Source: Spirosoma profusum
GTDB taxonomy: Bacteria; Bacteroidota; Bacteroidia; Cytophagales; Spirosomataceae
Reading direction: 5' to 3'
NCBI RefSeq assembly: GCF_014699005.1
Contig: NZ_JACWZY010000024.1
Coordinates: forward strand, 82,385-146,384
Length of the DNA: 64,000 bases
A model generated the notes under the pieces. It saw only the letters and a program-made list of their open reading frames with translations, searched no databases and was not told the origin of the DNA. The position numbers were made by a program, and so were the translations under genes. Numbering within the stretch: position 1 is the stretch's first letter; every line of letters starts with the position of its first letter. Shown piece by piece: positions 7,725 through 17,713 of the stretch.

Positions 7725-9161
7725 ATGTCTAAACCCTCTCGCCGTAAATTTCTGGAAGGTAGCGTACTAGCTACTGCTGGCTTCTTTATTGTTCCCCGTC
7801 ATGTGTTGGGCGGAAAATCTCCAGATGGTTCACGTATCATCGCACCGTCCGACAAACTCAATATCGCGGCTGTCGGTTGCGGTGGCAAAGCTGACGTCAA
7901 TATCCGCCTATCGTTTAATAATGGCTCCGACAATATCGTCGCTCTGTGTGACGTAGATGATCGGCAGGCTAAAAAATTCCGGGAGCAGTTTTCCAGTGCG
8001 CCTTATTTTCAGGATTATCGGGAAATGTTCGACAAAGCCGGAAAAAGTTTCGATGCCGTTATTGTCAGCACACCCGACCACATGCACGCGCCCATCGCAA
8101 TGGCGGCCATGCAGTTGGGTAAGCACGTATACGTAGAAAAACCGCTGACGCACGACATCTACGAAGCCCGCATGTTGACCGAAGCTGCTCAAAAGTACAA
8201 AGTGGTGACGCAGATGGGCAATCAGGGCAGTTCGGGCGATGCAACCCGCGTTATCGAAGCGGTCATTCAGAAAAAAATGATTGGCCACGTGCATACGGTT
8301 TATTGCTGGACAAACCGCCCAGTGTGGCCGCAGGGTGTTAAATCACCGAAAGACAAAGGTGAATCGCAGCCGGTTCCGGCCGAAGTGAACTGGCCACTTT
8401 GGCTTGGTACGGCCCCCCAGCGCGAGTATCATTCAGCCTATATGCCTACCCGCTGGCGCGGTTACTGGGATTTTGGTACGGGCGCCCTGGGCGATATGGG
8501 TTGTCATTTCATGGACGTACCGTTCCGCGCCCTCAATCTGAAATACCCAACTTCAGTCGAATGCAGCGTCGGATCGGTGTATTCTGACTTTTTTCAGGAA
8601 GCATTTTATGACGACGTCTGCCCACCTTCGTCGGCGATTCACATAACGTTTCCATCTGACAATAAGAAGGTTAAGGAAATAAAATTTTCCTGGTTCGATG
8701 GCGGCATCCGCCCCCAGTTACCTGATGGCGTGGAGTACAGTGATGTCTTCCGTGATATCGATGGTGGTATTCTCTTCATCGGAACAAAAGGCATGTTGAC
8801 GGGTGGACTGTTCGGAAATAACCCGAAACTACTACCTGTGGATAAGTTTGGGGATAAAACCCTGCCAGCACCGGAGCGGCCGCTCGTGGAGGGAAAAACC
8901 GAAGGCCACCAGCAACAATGGGTAAAAGCCTGCAAACAAGGATTTGGCGCCTATACGTCCTCCTCATTCGATCAGTCCGGGCCACTCACCGAAACCGTTC
9001 TGATGGGTAATCTGGCCACACGTTCCTATCTAGCGCGCGAAGACGGCAAGTTTACGGGCCGTAAAAAGCTGTTATGGGATGGTAATGCAATGAAAATCAC
9101 GAACTACGACTATGCGAATCAGTTCGTGAAGCGGCAATATAACGGCGGGTATACCTTGTAA
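7725..9161 (+). CDS. Gfo/Idh/MocA oxidoreductase with Tat signal
   Basis: A 478-residue NAD(P)-dependent oxidoreductase-type protein. The N-terminus SKPSRRKFLEGSVLATAG is a twin-arginine export signal, so it is folded in the cytoplasm and sent to the periplasm. The Rossmann part reads LNIAAVGCGGKADVNIR, and VYVEKPLTHDIYEA carries the family EKP motif. The C-terminal half (YWDFGTGALGDMGCHFMDVP and GGILFIGTKGMLTGG) is typical of the exported sugar-acting group in Bacteroidetes. The substrate is unknown; a sugar or glycoside is likely. ATG 7725 is preferred over the TTG six bases upstream. Confidence 0.88.
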   Translation: MSKPSRRKFLEGSVLATAGFFIVPRHVLGGKSPDGSRIIAPSDKLNIAAVGCGGKADVNIRLSFNNGSDNIVALCDVDDRQAKKFREQFSSAPYFQDYREMFDKAGKSFDAVIVSTPDHMHAPIAMAAMQLGKHVYVEKPLTHDIYEARMLTEAAQKYKVVTQMGNQGSSGDATRVIEAVIQKKMIGHVHTVYCWTNRPVWPQGVKSPKDKGESQPVPAEVNWPLWLGTAPQREYHSAYMPTRWRGYWDFGTGALGDMGCHFMDVPFRALNLKYPTSVECSVGSVYSDFFQEAFYDDVCPPSSAIHITFPSDNKKVKEIKFSWFDGGIRPQLPDGVEYSDVFRDIDGGILFIGTKGMLTGGLFGNNPKLLPVDKFGDKTLPAPERPLVEGKTEGHQQQWVKACKQGFGAYTSSSFDQSGPLTETVLMGNLATRSYLAREDGKFTGRKKLLWDGNAMKITNYDYANQFVKRQYNGGYTL

Positions 9162-9192
9162 ATAGGTTGTTTAAACTTTTATTCGTGAACGG

Positions 9193-9284
9193 TTTTTGTC
9201 ATTCTGACGCAGGAGAAATCTTAAGGTATCCTTGTTTGAGAGTCAGGATATTTTAAGATTTTTCCTGCGTCAGAATGACTAAAA
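9193..9284. repeat. Family-1 double-hairpin element, copy b
   Basis: The left arm 9193-9224 carries GTCATTCTGACGCAGGAGAA, and the right arm 9253-9284 is its complement with two or three mismatches. It lies downstream of the Gfo/Idh gene. In this copy the small stem inside the arm is the weakest of the family. Confidence 0.85.
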
Positions 9285-9342
9285 CGCTCGCTTGTATCCT
9301 GTATTCAAAAGTGTAAACAGGTTCAATACAAACCTTAATGTT

Positions 9343-9378
9343 CTATTGGAGTCAGGTTCAAGAATTAGACTCCAATAG
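9343..9378. repeat. Short perfect inverted repeat
   Basis: CTATTGGAGTC at 9343-9353 pairs with GACTCCAATAG at 9368-9378 (11/11) around a 14-nt loop. No T-run follows, so this is weak as a terminator. Confidence 0.6.
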
Positions 9379-9570
9379 CCCGTTACCAATGTCACGCCTT
9401 TCTGTCTTATAGGAAATCGTAGTTATGTAAAATCCATGTCAATAAAAAAGCAAGAATCAGTTTAGTGAATTTAATTAACATTTCAGTATATTTATTTGTA
9501 TCATATTTGTTTGTAAAAGATTATTTTATGTATTTCAGGGCTGACTATTCCTAAGCTCTGCAAATACGCT

Positions 9571-11097
9571 ATGAGAAAACGATACGTTGCTGCTACACTT
9601 TTCTTAAATACGTTATCCCTGATTTCGGTTGCGCAGCCTTCCATTACTCCCGCATCGGGTTACGTTTGGCAGGCCGTTAGTTCCAGTACATATACAACAG
9701 GTCCGCAGCGAACGGGCTGCAAATCTGGTACGGGTAGCTGCGGCACAAATGATAGTTCTTTTGGATTGGATCTAAAATGTCCGCCCGATTTACCCTCAAC
9801 CGTCGTATCCGGTTGTCCAATTATTCAGAAGCAAATTTTCGGCAACATCGGCGAAAGCGGCAGCAACTTGAGCGGACTGACTATATCTCAAAATCCCGGT
9901 TGTGGAGGCACTACGTCGGGCAGCAACTGGCCCTCTTCCTCAACTGCTACCCGGCGCGTCACCCTGACCGAATGGACAAATCTCCACCCAGAATCATCTG
10001 TTCCAAACGGAGCTACCGCCGGAACAGTCTGCCTGCCAACTGCCGCCCGGATTGTCATCGACGACGGTTCCGTCTGCGACGGCTCGGGTGTAGGCGCGGG
10101 TGAACTTCGATTTCTGGTGATTGGTGGAAACTCAGGCGGGCAATCCAGTTTCAATATCACGGCCAACTATCAGTTAAACTGGTTGTCGAGTAAATATGGT
10201 GGTAGTGGTTCAACAGGGAATCAGACAGTTACGCAAAATCTGGTAGTGAACGATGCCGGAAATGGTAACCAGTACGATTGGGCACTACAGCAACCCAACC
10301 AGTCGTGGTATTACCCATCGGCGGGCAACAACGTAGCATCGTTTGGAACTGCTCTTCAGCAAACGTCAACCGTTCCTATTGGCAGCATCAGTCAGACTGG
10401 CGGTACGTTCACCATCGACTTTTCAGCCACAGCCGCTATTGATCTGGGTCGGGCGTTTGGCAATGCAGATGCCCGTGTAACAATTGGGCCGGGATTTCAT
10501 GGTCGCGCACGCTACGAAGTTGATTACCAGTGCTGGCAGATTGTCCCGAATCCCTTGCCGGTACGTATCGTTTCGTTCAGTGCAAAAGCAGGCGATGGCC
10601 TCATCAACGTAGTATGGGAAAGTTCAATCGAGCAAAATAATAGCCATTTTATCATCGAACGTAGCGCTGATGCTACGTCATTTGAAGCGATTGGTCAGGA
10701 AAATGGCAAAGGCACTACATCATCGCGACAACAGTACGTTTTCATTGACAAATCACCCTTGAATGGGGATAATTACTACCGCTTACGACAGGTTGATACA
10801 GATGGTAGTACGTCCTATTCTAAAACTATCGGCGTCGTGTTTAACGAAAAGCAGCCTCTTTTGGAGATACTAGGAAACCCCGCTGAAATGCAGCCGATAC
10901 GTATCCGTCTAAAAAACGTACGCCCCGCAAACCTCCGATTAACTTCGCTGAATGGGCAATCCGTTACGTTCGACCTTCAGGTTGAATCCGGAACCACCTA
11001 TCGACTTATTCCCAAAACTTCCCTTTCAACAGGCGTGTATCTGCTAACGCTACGTGAGGGGGTGATACGTCTCAGCCAGCGCATTGTTCTGAAATAA
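9571..11097 (+). CDS. Secreted T9SS-sorted protein, function unknown
   Basis: A 508-residue protein with a signal peptide (MRKRYVAATLFLNTLSLISV, cut near AQP). The first 320 residues are Ser/Thr/Gly/Asn-rich with many Cys and resemble no family I know. From about 330 a module reads LPVRIVSFSAKAGDGLINVVWESS, FIIERSADATSFEAIGQENG and YRLRQVDTDGSTSYSK, the FN3-like module that often precedes T9SS tails. The C-terminus (LRLTSLNGQSVTF, GVYLLTLREG, RIVLK) is a type A T9SS sorting domain, so the protein is probably exported to the cell surface or released. It stands next to the amylase but no shared function is proven. Confidence 0.8.
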   Translation: MRKRYVAATLFLNTLSLISVAQPSITPASGYVWQAVSSSTYTTGPQRTGCKSGTGSCGTNDSSFGLDLKCPPDLPSTVVSGCPIIQKQIFGNIGESGSNLSGLTISQNPGCGGTTSGSNWPSSSTATRRVTLTEWTNLHPESSVPNGATAGTVCLPTAARIVIDDGSVCDGSGVGAGELRFLVIGGNSGGQSSFNITANYQLNWLSSKYGGSGSTGNQTVTQNLVVNDAGNGNQYDWALQQPNQSWYYPSAGNNVASFGTALQQTSTVPIGSISQTGGTFTIDFSATAAIDLGRAFGNADARVTIGPGFHGRARYEVDYQCWQIVPNPLPVRIVSFSAKAGDGLINVVWESSIEQNNSHFIIERSADATSFEAIGQENGKGTTSSRQQYVFIDKSPLNGDNYYRLRQVDTDGSTSYSKTIGVVFNEKQPLLEILGNPAEMQPIRIRLKNVRPANLRLTSLNGQSVTFDLQVESGTTYRLIPKTSLSTGVYLLTLREGVIRLSQRIVLK

Positions 11098-11111
11098 AAG
11101 TTTCAGCAGCT

Positions 11112-11176
11112 TTTTAGTAGCCTGGACGTCCGGGTGAATTACTTCTTTCCGCTCCTGGACGTCCAGGCTACTAAAA
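11112..11176. repeat. Inverted repeat with inner palindrome
   Basis: TTTTAGTAGCCTGGACGTCC at 11112-11131 pairs with 11157-11176 (the wider arms 11112-11134 and 11154-11176 have one mismatch in 23). Each arm itself contains the near-palindrome CCTGGACGTCCAGG. It may terminate the preceding gene, as both outer ends are A/T-rich. Confidence 0.75.
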
Positions 11177-11224
11177 CTCACCTAAGAATCCAACCAGCTT
11201 TCTCAGCTAATAAAAACTAAACCC

Positions 11225-13603
11225 ATGAAATTAGCGCACAACTTTCTCCTCCTAATTACTGGATTTACTAGTATCATGAATTCCGTAAACGCCCAGCAAG
11301 TATTGATGCAGGGGTTTTACTATGATATACCCAAAGCCCAGTGTGGAGCTGTCTGGGCTGATACAATGGGGGCCAAAGCGGCTCAATTGGCCGGATCTGG
11401 TTTCACTCACATCTGGACACCACCGTTTCAGGGAAACGGCCCAAACAGTGGCGGCTACGACCCGAAAGACTTGTACATCGGCACCAACAGCACGCTTACG
11501 GCCCTCGGCACAAAACAGCAGATTCTGAATATGGTATCCACATTTAGTAGCGCGGGAATGCAGGTCGTGGGCGATATGATTTACAACCACCGCGATGGTG
11601 GCGCTCCTGAAACCAACGATCCGGTGCTGGATTATGTCATGAACCATTCGGGCAATATGAGCAATCAGAATTGCTATCAATACGCCATGCCGTCGGATCG
11701 TTACCGACTAATTTTGCCTGTGGGTGGTTCATCAGGTAACGGTATCGGTAACTACTATGTTAACATCAGTTCCCGAACCAATACGTACTCAGGAAGCCAA
11801 TATATGCTCTATGTTACTACGAACAAAATAGGTGGTTCGCGCTGGTCGCCCGTTAATCCGACAGCGGTCGTAGCTCCTGAGCAAGGCCCTGCTTACGCGA
11901 TTCAGTTGGGAACAAATTACCAGGTTACGATTGATTCGAATGGCGATAATGATGAGTTTCAGATTGCACTCAATACGTCCGATTTCAACGCGACCGATAC
12001 GTTGTTTATCCAGATGATCAACATCAATCCGGGCGATATTACGTCTTACTCCAATCATCGCCCCTGGAAAATCTGGTACGACCCCTTAGGTGCGTCAGGA
12101 AACGGTTCGGCGCGCGATTTGGCGGAGGTAGGTACTATGTTTTTGAGTGGCGGCATCAACCCCAGTTATAAACTTCGGGCGCAGACGTTTACCAATTTCT
12201 GCGGTTTGCTGGGTGGTGGCCCCTGCATGAATGGCAACAACTTCCGGCCCAACTGGTCGGGCGACCCGGCGTCAGATGTAAGCGCTACGTGTCTGGGTCC
12301 CGCCTGGAGTCAACAGAGTATGGATTATTTCTATGATTATGACCACCAGAATCCCGATACAAAACAAAAACTAATCGACTGGACGCTCTGGAGTTGGGAT
12401 CAGGTTGGCATTCGAGGGCTGCGCATGGATGCCATCAAGCATTTTCCGGCGTCGTTCGTGGGCGATTTGCTCTGTGCCATGCACGCGGCTGGTAAAGATC
12501 CCAGCCTGATTGTAGGCGAATGGTATGGACAAGACCCTGGTCCACAGGGGAGCTGGCTTAATGAGGTATACAACAAACTAAACGCTTGTGGAGCAGGTAA
12601 TCTCAATCCGAAAGTATTTGATTTTAACCTCCGCGACCAGTTGAAAAAAGCCAGCGATGGTGGTAACGGCGTCAGTACGTCATCCGATTGTAATGATTCG
12701 AACTCGTGGGATGTACGTAGCATTTTTACAGGCAGCCTGCACGATGGTAGCGGCTTCAGTCGAAACAACGTAGTGACAATGCTAAACAATCACGACTTCC
12801 GTAGCACCGACCCAACGTTTGGTGATGCGCTCATACACGACCGGGCCGACGCGATCAACAGCTACGCGTACTTACTCACCAACAATCACTTAGGCGTACC
12901 AACGGTATTCTGGCCCGACTACTACGGCTATCCAGCCACGGTAACGACCTGGAACGGTTCGACCTGTGTACCGCAGACATACATCTATTTCCCGAACTGG
13001 CCTCAAGGTGGCTTAAAAACCGAAATCGACCAGTTACTGCATGTACTAAAAACGTACATCAGCGGCTCGACCGGAATCGATTACCTTAATAAATTTGGTG
13101 GCCCTGCACTCAACTATTTCACGGGTTGCTACAAACGGACGCTCATTTATCAAAACAATGCTTCAGGTAGTATCGGTGGTAAGGAAGTACTCAACGTGAT
13201 TAATTATAGCGATCAAACTGCCGATGTAGAGGTGCCGGTAGTGCAACGTAACGGTGTGGCTTCGGGTGTGATATTCAGGAACGTAGCAGGCACAACTTCA
13301 ACTACTCAACCGATTGTGTCGAGCAGCGGTATGCTACGTGTTACGGTGCCTGCACATAGTTTCGGCATCTGGGTCCAGGGAGCGCCTTTACCAAGTCCGG
13401 CTATCTATACGGTACGTAACGGCTTGTGGAATGAGCCTACCACCTGGTCCTGTAATTGTTTGCCAACCAGCAGCGATGTTGTTCAGATTAAACACAACGT
13501 AACGGTACCGGCCAGCTACATCGGCGTGGCCCTTCAGATCAATTTTGACCTCGGTCAGAAGCTGATTTTTGAATCCGGCGCTAAAGTAAATGTAGGTCAG
13601 TAA
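11225..13603 (+). CDS. Secreted alpha-amylase, GH13, with C-terminal G8-like module
   Basis: A 792-residue enzyme that hydrolyses alpha-1,4-glucans. A signal peptide (MKLAHNFLLLITGFTSI through NAQQ) precedes a GH13 barrel. The catalytic residues can be read: nucleophile D402 in GLRMDAIKHF, acid/base E432 in IVGEWYGQ, and the third acid D524 in MLNNHDFRS. The region between barrel strands holds an insert of about 180 residues (roughly 140-320) with a DUF-like beta fold. After the amylase C-domain, residues about 731-792 form a small module, TVRNGLWNEPTTWSCNCLP, also present in the protein at 36020-39553. No T9SS tail is visible. It is followed by a sensor kinase and TreZ. Confidence 0.9.
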   Translation: MKLAHNFLLLITGFTSIMNSVNAQQVLMQGFYYDIPKAQCGAVWADTMGAKAAQLAGSGFTHIWTPPFQGNGPNSGGYDPKDLYIGTNSTLTALGTKQQILNMVSTFSSAGMQVVGDMIYNHRDGGAPETNDPVLDYVMNHSGNMSNQNCYQYAMPSDRYRLILPVGGSSGNGIGNYYVNISSRTNTYSGSQYMLYVTTNKIGGSRWSPVNPTAVVAPEQGPAYAIQLGTNYQVTIDSNGDNDEFQIALNTSDFNATDTLFIQMININPGDITSYSNHRPWKIWYDPLGASGNGSARDLAEVGTMFLSGGINPSYKLRAQTFTNFCGLLGGGPCMNGNNFRPNWSGDPASDVSATCLGPAWSQQSMDYFYDYDHQNPDTKQKLIDWTLWSWDQVGIRGLRMDAIKHFPASFVGDLLCAMHAAGKDPSLIVGEWYGQDPGPQGSWLNEVYNKLNACGAGNLNPKVFDFNLRDQLKKASDGGNGVSTSSDCNDSNSWDVRSIFTGSLHDGSGFSRNNVVTMLNNHDFRSTDPTFGDALIHDRADAINSYAYLLTNNHLGVPTVFWPDYYGYPATVTTWNGSTCVPQTYIYFPNWPQGGLKTEIDQLLHVLKTYISGSTGIDYLNKFGGPALNYFTGCYKRTLIYQNNASGSIGGKEVLNVINYSDQTADVEVPVVQRNGVASGVIFRNVAGTTSTTQPIVSSSGMLRVTVPAHSFGIWVQGAPLPSPAIYTVRNGLWNEPTTWSCNCLPTSSDVVQIKHNVTVPASYIGVALQINFDLGQKLIFESGAKVNVGQ

Positions 13604-13757
13604 ATTAGTTATGCAACGTAGCGCAGTCTGTTACGTTGTAGCGCAGGTAGAAACCCTCTTTTGCTACACCATACGCTCAGGTTTCCAACTGCATTACGTT
13701 ACATTATCGCCCGAAGAATCCATAAATTACCTACATTCGTGGTATTCAGAAGCACGA

Positions 13758-15731
13758 ATGAGACATTCTCTGTACCGGTTTATATGGCTACTGAGCGGTT
13801 GCCTGATCGCTTTCCAACTGATGGGGCAACCTGTAGCCGACCAACCGATTCTGGTGCTCCCGACCGATAATCAGCCGCTTTCCCTACGCGGCCACATGGC
13901 TTATTTTCTGGACTCGCTACGTATCCGTAGCCTCGACGACGTAATGCATCCGGCCATCAGTTCTGCTTTTCGTCCCGTCGATAGCCCGGTGCCCAATTTT
14001 GGCTATATCAGTGGTATTCAGGCATCGCGCCCTATCTGGCTACGTTATCGATTACACAATCCTACCACAAAACCGCAAAAATGGCTGACTGAAATAGACT
14101 TCTGGAGTTTCGACCAGCTACAGCTTTTTGTCGTCGATGACCAGCAGAGAATTTTGTCGATTTCGCCGGTCATTGGGTGGAAAACACCAGCTAACCAACG
14201 TATCAAAAATCACCGGCATTACTGGTTCCCGCTAACAATACCAGCCGGACAGAACGTAACAGCATACCTGCGGATTTACAAACAACGGGGTGCGCAGCTT
14301 ATTCCGATCAACTTCATTCCCGAATCTTCCTACGAAAGTGAGGTTCAGAAAGGGTATTTATTCTGGGGAGGGGTTTTGTTCACGCTCACGTTTGTAGCGA
14401 TCATGAGCCTGATTTTTTTCCTCACTACGTTCGCGCCTATTTATTCCCGATATATTTTCTGCCTGCTCGGGCTGGTTGGTTTTTTCGTTATCAACGACGG
14501 TTTTCTGAATCAGTTCGCCTTTGATGAGCAGTTTCTGCTTCCCCGGCAAAACGTTTATTTTCTGTTTCCACTCATTCTGTTCTATTCACAGCTCACCTTT
14601 GTTCGTACTTTTTTGCCCTTGCGCCATACACCCTCGCATCGCTGGCATACCGTCGGGACGGTGGTGCTGTGGTGCTGTGTAGTTGGGCTTATTGCCCTGA
14701 CGATTGAACGTTTTGTTCCGTTCACCCCGCTGGTTGAGTTGGTTGCCGTACGTCTTTTTACGATTATATACTGGATTCCGATGCCCATAATCGTAGCGTA
14801 TATAATCATTAGTATTGTTCGGCGGTATCACGTTCGTGAAGCCTGGTTATACCTGATTGCGGTATTACCCTATTATACCCTCAATCTCGGACAGGTATTT
14901 TCAAATTTCGGCCTTATTCCTACGTATGAGGCTGTTGCTAATTTTGCGTATTACGCCCTTGCTGGTCTGTTTGAGGTATTTGTCCTGACCATTGGTCTAG
15001 CTTACCGCTATAAAGTGGAGCGCGACAAAACCGAGCAGCTCATTAAAGAACACACTGCTCAGCAGCAGCGAACCTACGAAGCCGAGGTCCAGACATTGGC
15101 CCTCAAAAACAACTTACTGGTTGAAAAAGAACGTATTGCCCGCGATTTACACGATAATGTCGGCGCCCACCTGGCTTTCGTCGTAACGAATCTGACCCAT
15201 ATCAGTGATCAGGCCGAACGCCAACCGGTTAAGGACGGTAAAAAATGGGCGAATCAGTTACGGACTATTGTGCTGCATACCCGCGAGGCCGTTAAACTCC
15301 TGCGCGAAACGATCTGGGCCATCCATCAGGAAAGCTTTACGGTAGAAGAGTTTGGTGAGCGACTCAATCAATACATCAACCGCTACGTTCACGAAACCGA
15401 TGGCCTGTCGGTCGATGTGCAGTTGACGGGCTCAACAACCAAACGGCTTACGTCGTCGCAGGTGCTGAACCTATTCCGAATTGTGCAGGAAGCGCTTAAT
15501 AACGTAGTGAAACACGCCCGCGCAACAGAGGCTATCGTGCAGCTAAACGTACAGGAAACCAAAGGTATAAACCTGAGTATTCACGATAATGGGCAGGGGT
15601 TCAAATTACCCGATGCAACCATTTCTGAACAACATTACGGCCTGCAAAACATGCAGAAGAGGGCCCAGGAATTGGGCGGTACGTTCCGCGTTATTGCTGA
15701 TAAAGGAACCACCATCGAAGTGAACGTCTGA
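13758..15731 (+). CDS. 7TMR-DISM sensor histidine kinase (HisKA_3 type)
   Basis: A 657-residue membrane kinase. The signal (MRHSLYRFIWLLSGCLIAFQ) is followed by a periplasmic 7TMR-DISM extracellular domain, seven hydrophobic helices (about 190-425), a short coiled coil, and a NarL/LytS-like dimerisation domain with the phospho-acceptor H465 in RIARDLHDNVGAH. The ATPase domain shows EALNN (578-582) and HDNGQGFKL. This type phosphorylates LuxR-family response regulators, but no regulator gene is adjacent, so its partner is elsewhere. Being between the amylase and treZ it may sense sugar or polymer state; that is inference. A longer frame from 13611 lacks a signal and is rejected. Confidence 0.85.
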   Translation: MRHSLYRFIWLLSGCLIAFQLMGQPVADQPILVLPTDNQPLSLRGHMAYFLDSLRIRSLDDVMHPAISSAFRPVDSPVPNFGYISGIQASRPIWLRYRLHNPTTKPQKWLTEIDFWSFDQLQLFVVDDQQRILSISPVIGWKTPANQRIKNHRHYWFPLTIPAGQNVTAYLRIYKQRGAQLIPINFIPESSYESEVQKGYLFWGGVLFTLTFVAIMSLIFFLTTFAPIYSRYIFCLLGLVGFFVINDGFLNQFAFDEQFLLPRQNVYFLFPLILFYSQLTFVRTFLPLRHTPSHRWHTVGTVVLWCCVVGLIALTIERFVPFTPLVELVAVRLFTIIYWIPMPIIVAYIIISIVRRYHVREAWLYLIAVLPYYTLNLGQVFSNFGLIPTYEAVANFAYYALAGLFEVFVLTIGLAYRYKVERDKTEQLIKEHTAQQQRTYEAEVQTLALKNNLLVEKERIARDLHDNVGAHLAFVVTNLTHISDQAERQPVKDGKKWANQLRTIVLHTREAVKLLRETIWAIHQESFTVEEFGERLNQYINRYVHETDGLSVDVQLTGSTTKRLTSSQVLNLFRIVQEALNNVVKHARATEAIVQLNVQETKGINLSIHDNGQGFKLPDATISEQHYGLQNMQKRAQELGGTFRVIADKGTTIEVNV

Positions 15732-15853
15732 TAAGCAGCGTCTTCCCAAAACATCTGACGCCACGGAAATCCTGATACCCCGAAACGTTTTTTTCATTTC
15801 TGCTAACACAACTGACTGATGCATAGTTTGATGCATAACCACTGATTCAACCT

Positions 15854-17713
15854 ATGCATCAAACCTTAATTAACCGTCGAACTCTCGGCGTTACGTTCTC
15901 ACCAGAAGGGGCTTGTGTACGTGTCTGGGCTCCTTTTGCACAAAGTGTCTGTCTTCGCCTTCATCAACAACAGCAAACCATTCATCTACAATCGGATGGT
16001 ACGTACTGGCAAACCTCTACCCAGCAACTCCAGCCCGGCGATACGTATACATTTATTCTGAATGATACTCTCGACAGGCCCGACCCGGCTTCGCTTTCAC
16101 AACCTGAGGGTGTTCACGGTCCCTCGCAGGCCATCGATACGTCGGAATTTAACTGGACGGATGCCGACTGGAAAAATCTACCGCTCGACGATTATCTGCT
16201 TTATGAACTTCATACCGGTACGTTCACGCCCGACGGTACGTTTGCGGGCATCGAAAGCCGGCTCGATTACCTGATTGAACTGGGTATCAATGCCATCGAA
16301 ATCATGCCAGTTGCGCAGTTTCCAGGTACACGTAACTGGGGCTACGATGGTGTTTGCCCATATGCCGTGCAAAACTCATACGGTGGTGCAATCGGGCTGC
16401 AACAGTTAGTCGATGCCTGTCACCGAAAAGGTTTGGCAGTCGTTCTCGACGTAGTGTATAATCACATGGGTCCTGAAGGGAATTATTTTGCCGATTATGG
16501 CCCCTACTTCACCAACCGTTACCAGACGCCCTGGGGCCATGCCCTCAATTTCGATGATGATTACAGCGACAGCGTACGCCGGTATTTCATTGAGAACGTA
16601 TTGATGTGGTTTCGGGATTTTCACATCGACGCGCTACGTATCGACGCGGCCCACGCCATTCACGATGCTCGTGAAGTGCATTTGCTACGTGAAATTAAGG
16701 AATATGTCGATGAATTGATTCGCCAAATGGGCCGGCAGCATTACCTGATTATCGAATCGGACCAGAACGAAACCAAATTTATTCAGGCACTGGCGCAGCA
16801 GGGTTATGGTATGGATGCTCAGTGGAACGACGAATTTCACCATGCCCTCCGGGTAACGGCTACCGGTGAGCAGAAAGGCTACTACGCTGATTATAACGGA
16901 GTTCAGCATCTGGCAAAATCCTACAAAGACGCTTACGTATACGACGGTACGTATATGCCCCGGCGGGCACGTATCGTCGGAAAATCGACGGCGGGTCATG
17001 CGGGACGACAGTTTGTGGTTTTCTCGCAAAATCACGATCACATTGGCAACCGAATGCTGGGTGAGCGACCTGCTCAGCTCGTGAGTCTGGCCATGCAGAA
17101 ACTCATGGCGGGGGCCGTTATGAGCAGCCCTTATCTGCCGATGCTGTTCATGGGTGAAGAATGGGGTGAGTTGAACCCGTTTCTGTATTTCGTGAGTCAT
17201 ACTGATCCAAACCTGATTGAAGCTGTTCGGCAGGGGCGTCGTCGGGAGTTTGCCGCGTTTCAGGGCGTGGCCGAAGCCCCCGATGCGCAGGATGAGCGAA
17301 CCTTCGGGAAATCGAAACTTAATTGGGAACTGCGCGATCAGGAGCCGCACGCTACGTTGTTCCGTTATTATCAAACCCTGCTGGCTCTCCGAAAACAATC
17401 GTCGCTACGTCATCCAGACCGTGAATCAGTAGCTGTTGTTGTTGACGAAACCAAACAAACGATTATGCTGCTGCGACAACACAAACAGGTCGATTGGGTA
17501 GCTACGTCGGGTATGGAAACGGTCGTTTGTCTCCTGAATTTTTCGAAAGAAAGTCAATCATTTACGATGCCTGTTTGCGACCGTCCCTGGCAAAAACTAC
17601 TCGATTCGGCCGATCCGAAATGGCATGGGCTTGTTGCGGCTCCTGAAAATTTGAACGGCTGCGATTCGGTAGTCGTGCAGGCCGAATCCATTCTGATTTA
17701 CACCAATAAATAG
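15854..17713 (+). CDS. treZ: Malto-oligosyltrehalose trehalohydrolase, GH13
   Basis: A 619-residue cytosolic enzyme that releases trehalose from malto-oligosyltrehalose. The N-terminal Ig-like E-set domain (GVTFSPEGACVRVWAPFAQ) is followed by the GH13 barrel with WGYDGVCPYAVQNSYGG, the nucleophile D264 in LRIDAAHAIHD, acid/base E301 in IIESDQNE, and D395 in SQNHDHIGNR. The last motif is characteristic of TreZ rather than of branching enzyme. Its usual partner TreY is not in the window. The start region has three ATGCAT palindromes (15819, 15831 and the start codon itself at 15854). A perfect 17-bp hairpin follows the gene. Confidence 0.9.
   Translation: MHQTLINRRTLGVTFSPEGACVRVWAPFAQSVCLRLHQQQQTIHLQSDGTYWQTSTQQLQPGDTYTFILNDTLDRPDPASLSQPEGVHGPSQAIDTSEFNWTDADWKNLPLDDYLLYELHTGTFTPDGTFAGIESRLDYLIELGINAIEIMPVAQFPGTRNWGYDGVCPYAVQNSYGGAIGLQQLVDACHRKGLAVVLDVVYNHMGPEGNYFADYGPYFTNRYQTPWGHALNFDDDYSDSVRRYFIENVLMWFRDFHIDALRIDAAHAIHDAREVHLLREIKEYVDELIRQMGRQHYLIIESDQNETKFIQALAQQGYGMDAQWNDEFHHALRVTATGEQKGYYADYNGVQHLAKSYKDAYVYDGTYMPRRARIVGKSTAGHAGRQFVVFSQNHDHIGNRMLGERPAQLVSLAMQKLMAGAVMSSPYLPMLFMGEEWGELNPFLYFVSHTDPNLIEAVRQGRRREFAAFQGVAEAPDAQDERTFGKSKLNWELRDQEPHATLFRYYQTLLALRKQSSLRHPDRESVAVVVDETKQTIMLLRQHKQVDWVATSGMETVVCLLNFSKESQSFTMPVCDRPWQKLLDSADPKWHGLVAAPENLNGCDSVVVQAESILIYTNK

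Larger units (their letters stand above)
9162..9570. other. 409-bp gap with two inverted repeats and an AT-rich leader
   Basis: It contains the family-1 element (9193-9284) and the small stem at 9343-9378. The last 150 bp are AT-rich. A TAnnTTTG-like box (CATATTTG, 9502-9509, one mismatch) lies 61 bp before the next start codon and may be its promoter. Confidence 0.45.

Noticed and set aside
16685..17398. 237-codon frame on the minus strand within treZ
   Set aside because: Lies opposite the TreZ catalytic motifs. Such long antisense frames arise from the codon bias of the real gene.
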